Below, one piece after another: positions 1 through 3,694 of a DNA stretch of 5,332 bases (positions are counted from its first letter, which is position 1; every line of letters begins with the position of its first letter). This DNA comes from Actinomycetota bacterium (GTDB taxonomy: Bacteria > Actinomycetota > Actinomycetes > Actinomycetales > Microbacteriaceae), in assembly GCA_016870695.1 (NCBI GenBank), contig VGAV01000196.1, positions 1 to 5,332 on the forward strand, given 5' to 3'. The position numbers and the translations under genes were made by a program. The notes beneath the pieces are model-generated. The model was given only the letters and a program-made list of their open reading frames with translations, was not told where the DNA came from and searched no databases.

Positions 1-348
1 ACTGACCGTGAGGTTCGCCAACGCGTGGGTGACGAAGTTGTCGCCCGCGCCGAACTGCTCGTCGGTCGTCCAGTCGATCGTCGACATCAGCTTGTCGACG
101 TTCGGGGTCTGGCCCGACTTGAGAGTGCACAGTTCGGTGAGGGGCGGGGTGCTGTAGGTGCGCAGGGTCACGCCCTGCTCTTGCTGGGGGAGATCCGCCG
201 GTGTGTTGACGGCGGGGTCGACGGCGGCGCCGGCGGGCAGGATCGCTCCTGTCGCCACGAGCGCTCCGCCCAGGAGACCGGCCGCGAGGGTCCTCGCGAC
301 GCGGGTGCTGCGCCGGCGGGTGCCGGTCGAGGCAGCGGGTATGGGCAT
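1..348 (-). CDS. Secreted PA14-like exoprotein, N-terminal fragment (runs off the left edge)
   Basis: The frame is open from an ATG at 348 to the left edge, giving 116 residues. A second ATG at 351 is directly adjacent, but the Shine-Dalgarno GAAGGAG (354-360) lies only 2 nt from it and 5 nt from the ATG at 348, so I chose 348. Residues 1-41 look like an export signal: a basic stretch with arginines at 11-13, 16 and 19, a hydrophobic core at about 20-38, and a likely cleavage after AGA (39-41). The arginines do not form a good Tat motif, so Sec export is more likely. After a short linker comes C74 within ELCTLKSGQTPNVDKL and a segment with W93, F99 and DNF (103-105). From memory this resembles the entry to PA14-type domains in large actinobacterial proteins that also carry ThuA or PQQ-dehydrogenase modules. 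The signal peptide is seen; the PA14 assignment is inference, because the diagnostic part lies outside the window. It is divergent from the WxL-like gene across a 442-bp gap. Confidence 0.7.
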   Translation of the reverse strand, partial: MPIPAASTGTRRRSTRVARTLAAGLLGGALVATGAILPAGAAVDPAVNTPADLPQQEQGVTLRTYSTPPLTELCTLKSGQTPNVDKLMSTIDWTTDEQFGAGDNFVTHALANLTVS

Positions 349-591
349 CATTGCTCCTTCGGATCGTCGTCGCGGCCGACGCACGATCTCCGTCGCCCTC
401 GACGGTCGTCATCGTAGGTGGCTTTTGCCAACACGTCTACAAAACCTGGCAGATACGCGTTAAGAATCAGCAGCGTCACTGGGATTCTCGGTCCATTGCT
501 CGGCTGCAGAGGTGTGCGGTCGAAGGAATTCCCCCGGCTGTAGCTGTTTTTACCACCCGCCTCGAATGTTCGACGGCCGTGCATCTTTTGC

Positions 592-620
592 TTGACCGAT
601 GTGCAATGCAGGGCTACTGT
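592..620 (+). promoter_or_regulatory. Sigma-A-type promoter of the WxL-like gene
   Basis: TTGACC (592-597) is a good -35 box, followed by a 17-bp spacer and TACTGT (615-620), which fits the loose TANNNT -10 of actinobacteria. Transcription would start near 627, giving a leader of about 165 nt. The -35 box lies inside a block (581-601) that recurs, with two mismatches in 21 bp, upstream of the sugar dehydrogenase gene with the same spacing to its -10 box. That recurrence is the main reason to trust this promoter. Confidence 0.6.
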
Positions 621-2218
621 CGGCTCGAACCCGCAGAACCGACCCGTGACAGCGCCGTCACGAGGCTTCCAGCCGACGTGCGCCGCCGACGACCGGCATC
701 TCGTTCAGCGGCCGTCCCCGGCGGCCGTTCCCCACCACGAGTCGCCTCGTGCGACAGCACCGCCCCGGCGGTGGCAGAACGGAGCTCCCCATGTCCACGA
801 CCCTTCGCCGCAGTCTCCTCGCCCGTCTCGGCGCCGCCGGCCTCGGCGTCTGCGCGCTCGCCGTCGTCGGTGCCGGCGCCGCCGTCGCCGCCGATGAGGA
901 CACCGTCGACGTCCGCGTCGATATCGCTCCCGACGAGGAGCCGGGCATCCTCGCCCTCACGGTCGCGAACGACTCGACCTCGCTCACCGAGGCCGAACGC
1001 GACGGCACCGACCGCATGTTCACCGGAAAGCTGCCGACCGTGACCGTCACCGACACCCGCCTCCCCGAGAACGTCGACCCGTCGTCGTACTGGTACGTCA
1101 TGGGGTCCATCACCGACTTCGCCGGCACCGCGGGCCAGCCGCCCATCTCGGCGGCCGAGTCCTTCGGCTGGTACCCCGACATCGTGTCCGGCAACCCCGA
1201 GGGCGGCGACCAGGTCGTCGCGCCCGGCGACCCCGTCGACCCGGGCATCGGCGGCTTCGTCGACGCCGAGCTGCTCGCGAGCGTCGACAGCGCGAGCGAC
1301 GCGGCCGGCGGCGCCTACTCCGCGACCGCGGACCTGCTCCTGCGCACCCCGGCCGACGTCGCTGCCGGCTCCTATGCCGCGACGATCACCCTGACCCTGC
1401 TGCAGGACTGACCCTCGGGCGGCGGGGCGGGCGGGCGGCTTTCGGGCCGTCCGCCCGTTCGTGTTCCCGTCCGTCCGTCGTGCGTCCCGTCCGCCGTCGT
1501 GCGGAGAATCGGGCGACACGCCGCCCCGAACGGGGTCGTCACCCGGCGTGTCCGCCGGGACTCCGCAGGACGGTGGGAGGGGTGGATGCCGATGCCGTGG
1601 CATCCATCCCTCGCCTACCCGCGACCGGCCCCACCGTCGTGCGTCCCTTCCGCCGTCGTGCGGAGAATCGGGCGACACGCCGTGCCGAACGGGGTCGTCA
1701 CCCGGCGTGTCCGCCGGACCTCCGCAGGACGGTGAGAGGGGTGGATGCCGATGCCGTGGCATCCATCCCTCACCTACCCGCGACCGGCCCCACCGTCGTG
1801 CGTCCCGTCCGCCGTCGTGCGGAGAATCGGGCGACACGCCGTGCCGAACGGGGTCGTCACCCGGCGTGTCCGCCGGACCTCCACAGGACGGCTCGGCAGG
1901 CGGCCGAAGGGACGACTCGGCAGAAGGCCGGACCGACGGCACGGCAGGCGGCGGGACCGACGGCTCGGCGCGCAGCGCCTCCCGCACGATGCGCCGCGGG
2001 TCGTACCGGCGGGGGTCGAGACGTTGCCAGTCCACGTCGGCGACCTCCGGGCCGAGCTCCTCGCGGAGACGCCCCTGCGCGGCCTGGCCCCACCCCCGCG
2101 CCCGGCGGGTGAGCCGTCCGAGGGCCTCGGCCGCCGCGGGCAGCCGCTCCGGACCGATGATGAGCGCGGCGAGGACGGCGATGAGCAGCAGCTTCTCGAT
2201 CGTCAGCCCGAAGGTCAC
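614..2218 (-). CDS. tatB: Sec-independent translocase subunit TatB with an unusual open-ended C-terminus
   Basis: TatB works with TatC in the membrane receptor that recognises twin-arginine signal peptides. The GTG at 2218 overlaps the tatC stop as GTGA (4 nt) and has a strong GGAGGTGA sequence 5 nt upstream, so translational coupling is likely. Residues 3-21 form the single membrane helix, followed by GPERLP (22-27), an amphipathic helix to about 55, and PEVADVDWQRLDPRRYDPRRIVREAL (57-82, split here only by reading), the actinobacterial TatB signature. Residues 86-110 are Pro/Ser/Ala repeats. A normal TatB would end near 100-170 residues, but no stop occurs: the frame passes through the 53-codon repeats (residues 110-248) and antisense to the WxL-like gene, stopping only at 614 (534 residues). 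Most of that tail is probably a high-GC stop-free artefact, or the gene was damaged by repeat insertion. The core (about 1900-2218) is secure; the 3' end is not. Confidence 0.65.
   Translation of the reverse strand: MTFGLTIEKLLLIAVLAALIIGPERLPAAAEALGRLTRRARGWGQAAQGRLREELGPEVADVDWQRLDPRRYDPRRIVREALRAEPSVPPPAVPSVRPSAESSLRPPAEPSCGGPADTPGDDPVRHGVSPDSPHDGGRDARRWGRSRVGEGWMPRHRHPPLSPSCGGPADTPGDDPVRHGVSPDSPHDGGRDARRWGRSRVGEGWMPRHRHPPLPPSCGVPADTPGDDPVRGGVSPDSPHDGGRDARRTDGNTNGRTARKPPARPAARGSVLQQGQGDRRGIGAGSDVGRGAQEQVRGRGVGAAGRVARAVDAREQLGVDEAADARVDGVAGRDDLVAALGVAGHDVGVPAEGLGRRDGRLARGAGEVGDGPHDVPVRRRVDVLGEAGVGDGHGRQLSGEHAVGAVAFGLGERGRVVRDREGEDARLLVGSDIDADVDGVLIGGDGGAGTDDGERADAEAGGAETGEETAAKGRGHGELRSATAGAVLSHEATRGGERPPGTAAERDAGRRRRTSAGSLVTALSRVGSAGSSRQ
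741..773 (+). promoter_or_regulatory. Two consecutive leader hairpins before the WxL-like start
   Basis: GTCGC (741-745) pairs with GCGAC (751-755) around a 5-nt loop. CACCGCC (758-764) and GGCGGTG (767-773) are perfect inverted repeats with only 2 nt between, so the real stem would be about 6 bp or less. The second hairpin ends 7 nt before the Shine-Dalgarno GGAG (781-784), so it could affect initiation. In such GC-rich DNA the pairing alone is weak proof of function. Confidence 0.35.
791..1411 (+). CDS. Small secreted WxL-like beta-rich protein
   Basis: Encodes 206 residues. The ATG at 791 is preceded by GGAG (781-784) with 6-nt spacing and opens directly into a signal peptide; an upstream in-frame GTG at 749 adds an implausible N-tail and was not used. 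The signal has LRRSLLAR at 5-12, a hydrophobic core at about 13-30, and cleavage near AVAA (31-34). RRSLL is compatible with a Tat motif, though a Sec signal is also possible. C21 lies inside the core but LGVC is not a good lipobox. The mature part is acidic, without a further hydrophobic segment. VTVTDTRLPE, YWYVMGSITDF (100-110), FGWYPDI (125-131) and a C-terminal GSYAATITLTLL strand follow the pattern, as I remember it, of actinobacterial WxL-like domain proteins, beta-sandwich surface proteins thought to attach non-covalently to the cell wall. That role is family inference; no enzyme motif is visible. A terminator follows. The opposite strand is an open extension of the tatB frame; codon use and the signal peptide favour this strand as the real gene. 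Confidence 0.75.
   Translation: MSTTLRRSLLARLGAAGLGVCALAVVGAGAAVAADEDTVDVRVDIAPDEEPGILALTVANDSTSLTEAERDGTDRMFTGKLPTVTVTDTRLPENVDPSSYWYVMGSITDFAGTAGQPPISAAESFGWYPDIVSGNPEGGDQVVAPGDPVDPGIGGFVDAELLASVDSASDAAGGAYSATADLLLRTPADVAAGSYAATITLTLLQD
1429..1456 (+). terminator. Hairpin terminator after the WxL-like gene
   Basis: GGGCGGGCGG (1429-1438) pairs with CCGTCCGCCC (1447-1456) through ten pairs including one G-U, around the 8-nt loop CTTTCGGG; the stem can extend by further pairs on both sides. It begins 18 nt after the stop codon. The following GTTCGTGTTCCCGT is only moderately T-rich, typical for GC-rich actinobacteria. The same stem could act on minus-strand transcripts from the tat operon, but there is no T-tract on that side. 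Confidence 0.6.
1475..1633. repeat. 159-bp tandem repeat, copy 1
   Basis: Starts at CCGTCGTGCGTCCC and is 159 bp long, exactly 53 codons. It matches copy 2 at all but about seven positions. It contains a long imperfect inverted repeat (1494-1573): outer arms CCGTCGTGCGGAG and CTCCGCAGGACGG, inner arms GACACGCCG and CGGCGTGTC. A second inverted repeat (1577-1612) has arms GAGGGGTGGATGCC and GGCATCCATCCCTC around an 8-nt loop. It lies between the WxL-like terminator and the tatB core, inside the open tatB frame on the minus strand. Confidence 0.95.
1634..1792. repeat. 159-bp tandem repeat, copy 2
   Basis: Directly abuts copy 1 with the same 159-bp period. The first inverted repeat is at 1653-1732 (inner arms 1674-1682 and 1703-1711), the second at 1736-1771 with loop 1750-1757. 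Copies 1 and 2 differ mostly by single substitutions and show no insertion or deletion, so the duplication is fairly recent or kept homogeneous. Confidence 0.95.
1793..1891. repeat. 159-bp tandem repeat, partial copy 3 (99 bp)
   Basis: Matches the first 99 bp of copies 1 and 2, including the complete first inverted repeat (1812-1891, with one extra change, CTCCACAGG in place of CTCCGCAGG). It then diverges into the low-complexity 24-bp repeats that lead to the tatB core. The second hairpin module is missing. Its end coincides with the hairpin boundary, suggesting the roughly 80-bp palindrome is a unit in its own right. Confidence 0.9.
1888..1959. repeat. Three degenerate 24-bp tandem repeats in the tatB tail
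   Basis: Units at 1888-1911, 1912-1935 and 1936-1959 each begin ACGGCTCGGCAGG or a close variant and end in a GGGACCG-like sequence; a fourth unit starts at 1960 and decays. On the minus strand they encode 8-residue Pro/Ser/Ala/Glu repeats (PSVPPPAV, PSVRPSAE, SSLRPPAE) just after the TatB core. This is the disordered tail expected for TatB, here expanded by slippage-like duplication. Confidence 0.65.
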
Positions 2219-3021
2219 GCCGTCACCTCCGCCCGCGCCGGCGACGGGGCCAGGGCGCGGGCGCGCCGCCGGTCGAGCAGGAGCGCGACCCCGGCCGCCC
2301 CCAGGTAGAACAGCGTCAGCGTGCCGGCCAGCAGCAGCATCGACATCACGTCGGCCGCCGGGGTGGCCAGCGCGGCGAACACGGTCGCGACGAGCACCGC
2401 GACGCGCCAGCCGCGAAGGATGGTCCGCCCGCTGAGCACGCCGGCGACGTTCAGCGCCACGAGGAAGACCGGCAGCACGAACGCGACCCCCACCGCCAGC
2501 AGCAGCTTGAGGACGAAGTCGTAGTAGACCGCGGCACCGTAGAGCGCGGCCCCCTGCGCGGGCACGAACCGCGCCATGAGCTCGATGATGTGCGGCATCA
2601 GGAGGAGCCCCGCCGCGCAGCCGGCGAAGAACAGCGGCACGGCCGCGCCGACGAACGCGAGGCTCCGCCGCACCTCGCGGCGGGTGAGGCCCGGCACGAC
2701 GAACGCCCCGACCTGCCACAGCCAGACCGGAGCGGACAAGAGGATGCCGACGGCGAACGACATCCGCATCCGCAGGTCGAACGCGGCGGTGACGGAGTCG
2801 AAGTTCAGCGCGACGAGGTCGCTCTCGCGCGCTTCGGAGACGGCGCGGATGGGCGCGGTGAGCACGGCGATCAACGGGTCGGTGCAGAAGAACGCGATCA
2901 CCGTCCCGACGACCACGGCGAGCGCCGCGATCGTGAGTCGCCGCCGGAGCTCGACGAGGTGTCCCCCGAGCGAGAGGCGCCGTTCGCGCCACTCCGGGGA
3001 CGTCCGGATGCGGCGCATCAT
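2215..3021 (-). CDS. tatC: Sec-independent translocase subunit TatC
   Basis: A 268-residue polytopic membrane protein, close to the usual TatC length. TatC binds the twin-arginine signal peptide and organises TatB and TatA for export of folded proteins. The cytoplasmic N-terminus has the conserved HLVELRRRL (21-29, including the signal-binding glutamate E24). The first cytoplasmic loop has PGLTRREVRR (110-119) with E116, matching the second signal-contacting glutamate of the family. Six hydrophobic segments can be read, with YYDFVLKLLLAVGVAFVLPVFLV and ATPAADVMSM in the C-terminal half as in other actinobacterial TatC. The start is an ATG at 3021 or the adjacent one at 3018. It lies 4 nt after the tatA stop without an obvious Shine-Dalgarno, so it probably depends on re-initiation after tatA. 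The C-terminus ends in a basic tail with LLLDRRRARAL. The whole gene looks intact. Confidence 0.95.
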   Translation of the reverse strand: MMRRIRTSPEWRERRLSLGGHLVELRRRLTIAALAVVVGTVIAFFCTDPLIAVLTAPIRAVSEARESDLVALNFDSVTAAFDLRMRMSFAVGILLSAPVWLWQVGAFVVPGLTRREVRRSLAFVGAAVPLFFAGCAAGLLLMPHIIELMARFVPAQGAALYGAAVYYDFVLKLLLAVGVAFVLPVFLVALNVAGVLSGRTILRGWRVAVLVATVFAALATPAADVMSMLLLAGTLTLFYLGAAGVALLLDRRRARALAPSPARAEVTA

Positions 3022-3025
3022 CGCG

Positions 3026-3256
3026 TCAGGGGGTGCGCGGGGGCTCGGGGAGGGCCGTCGCCGCGGCGGGGGACGGAGGGGTGGATGCCACTCCCTCGGC
3101 GCCGTCGTCGGCCTTCATCGCCTGCATCTCGCCCTTGAAGACGCGCGCCGACTGTCCGACGCTCTTGGCCAGCGCCGGCAGCTTCGCAGCGCCGAACAGG
3201 AGCAGGATCACCGCGAGCACGATCAGCAGATGCCATCCGGTCATTCCATGGAGCAT
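3026..3256 (-). CDS. tatA: Sec-independent translocase subunit TatA
   Basis: A 76-residue TatA, the subunit that multimerises to form the export passage. I chose the ATG at 3256 because GAAGGAGG (3261-3268) lies 4-5 nt upstream; a longer frame from 3325 would put a charged tail before the membrane helix. The short periplasmic N-terminus leads into a hydrophobic helix (about 8-21), then the family FG hinge (F21-G22) in LLLFGAAKLPALAKS, an amphipathic helix to about 47 (SVGQSARVFKGEMQAMK), and a Pro/Ala/Ser-rich tail ending in PPRTP. It is the first gene of the operon, 4 nt before tatC. Its tail contains a 15-bp piece identical to the 159-bp repeat downstream. The family assignment is secure. 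TatA and TatE-type paralogues cannot be told apart here, but the hinge and position next to tatC fit TatA. Confidence 0.92.
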   Translation of the reverse strand: MLHGMTGWHLLIVLAVILLLFGAAKLPALAKSVGQSARVFKGEMQAMKADDGAEGVASTPPSPAAATALPEPPRTP

Positions 3257-3336
3257 GAGCCCTCCTTCGGGCTGGCCGGCCTCATCGCGCGGCACATCGT
3301 GGGGGAATGCGATGCCGTGGGGCACCGGGTGGGCCG

Positions 3337-3366
3337 ATGCTAACCCTGGACGATCGGGGATAACAA
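3337..3366 (-). promoter_or_regulatory. Candidate promoter of the tatACB operon
   Basis: On the minus strand TTGTTA (3361-3366) and TAGCAT (3337-3342) are separated by 18 bp; each matches the sigma-70 consensus at four of six positions. Transcription would begin near 3330, about 75 nt before tatA. The stretch 3340-3410 is clearly richer in A/T than its surroundings, as expected for a divergent promoter region. Confidence 0.4.
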
Positions 3367-3415
3367 GACTATCGTCATGTATCCGATTCCTGAATGCGCA
3401 TTAAGCAACTTTTGA

Positions 3416-3444
3416 TTGACCGATGGACGAACTTCGGTCAGGAT
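3416..3444 (+). promoter_or_regulatory. Sigma-A-type promoter of the sugar dehydrogenase gene
   Basis: TTGACC (3416-3421), a 17-bp spacer and CAGGAT (3439-3444), with the -10 box matching at positions 2, 5 and 6. The expected start is near 3451, giving a leader of about 245 nt. The -35 region is embedded in the same block found before the WxL-like gene at 581-601, which supports the assignment. Confidence 0.55.
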
Positions 3445-3609
3445 GACCACCAGAGCAGCCCCGCTTCATCCCCTCGCGGAGCACTCGTCCCCCCCACCCC
3501 GGGTCGTCCACGTCAGCCGCCGTACGAGGCGCTGCTCGTCGACCCGTCCGAACTCGATGAAGAGCGGAGGAGAACAGGCGCGCGGCCGGACGCCGCCGCT
3601 GCGAAGGGC

Positions 3610-3655
3610 CCGGGTCGCCACGATCAGCCGTTGAGACCGGCTGGTGACGACCCGG
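3610..3655 (+). promoter_or_regulatory. Structured leader hairpin before the sugar dehydrogenase gene
   Basis: CCGGGTCG (3610-3617) pairs with CGACCCGG (3648-3655); inside it CAC (3619-3621) can pair with GTG (3644-3646), and the tip is CAGCCG (3625-3630) with CGGCTG (3638-3643) around the loop TTGAGAC. That is 17 pairs within 46 nt, 39 nt before the start codon. No T-tract follows (TGAAAACAAC), so it is not a simple terminator. It may control translation or mRNA stability, or be a protein-binding palindrome; I recognise no known riboswitch class. Confidence 0.45.
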
Positions 3656-3694
3656 TGAAAACAACTCGAACGCATTCACAGGAGCTGTTTCACG

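Larger units (their letters stand above)
349..790. promoter_or_regulatory. Divergent intergenic region between the PA14-like and WxL-like genes
   Basis: No gene is supported here. The part nearest the minus-strand gene (415-490) is much richer in A/T than its surroundings and probably holds that gene's promoter, but I cannot place convincing -35 and -10 boxes. It contains an inverted repeat AGAATC (463-468) / GATTCT (483-488) with a 14-bp spacer, and GGAATTCC (525-532). The plus-strand half holds the palindrome TCGAATGTTCGA (562-573), a promoter (592-620) and a leader of roughly 160 nt with two hairpins just before the WxL-like start. Confidence 0.6.
3257..3694. promoter_or_regulatory. Divergent intergenic region between tatA and the sugar dehydrogenase gene
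   Basis: No gene is supported in these 438 bp. From left to right it holds the tatA ribosome-binding site, a tatA promoter candidate, the 10-bp palindrome AATGCGCATT (3393-3402), the repeated promoter block (3405-3425), the plus-strand promoter (3416-3444), and a leader of about 245 nt ending in a large hairpin (3610-3655) and the AGGAG (3680-3684) of the dehydrogenase gene. A frame from ATG 3394 is open but has no ribosome-binding site and runs out of frame into the dehydrogenase. Confidence 0.6.

Noticed and set aside
791..856. WxL-like protein as a lipoprotein through C21
   Set aside because: The residues before the cysteine are L-G-V; a lipobox needs Gly, Ala or Ser directly before Cys. 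The cysteine is in the middle of the hydrophobic core, with a normal cleavage site further on.
351..1043. A 230-codon plus-strand frame crossing the first intergenic region into the WxL-like gene
   Set aside because: It crosses a promoter region, has no signal or domain, and becomes a Ser/Pro/Arg-rich out-of-frame shadow of the WxL-like gene.
1475..1891. The tandem repeats as a CRISPR array or an origin of replication
   Set aside because: The units are 159 bp and contiguous, with no short repeat plus unique spacer pattern, and no DnaA-box-like AT-rich motifs are present; tandem palindromic elements explain the pattern.
1461..2435. A 324-codon plus-strand frame across the repeats and tatB
   Set aside because: It is rich in Arg, Pro and Ser, lacks a ribosome-binding site, and lies antisense to the well-supported tatB and tatC sequences; its length comes from GC-rich repeats with few stops.
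3443..3634. A possible leader peptide from ATG 3443 in the dehydrogenase leader
   Set aside because: The ATG overlaps the proposed -10 box, so it would lie upstream of the transcription start, and there is no Shine-Dalgarno. The composition is Arg/Pro/Ser-rich shadow-like.
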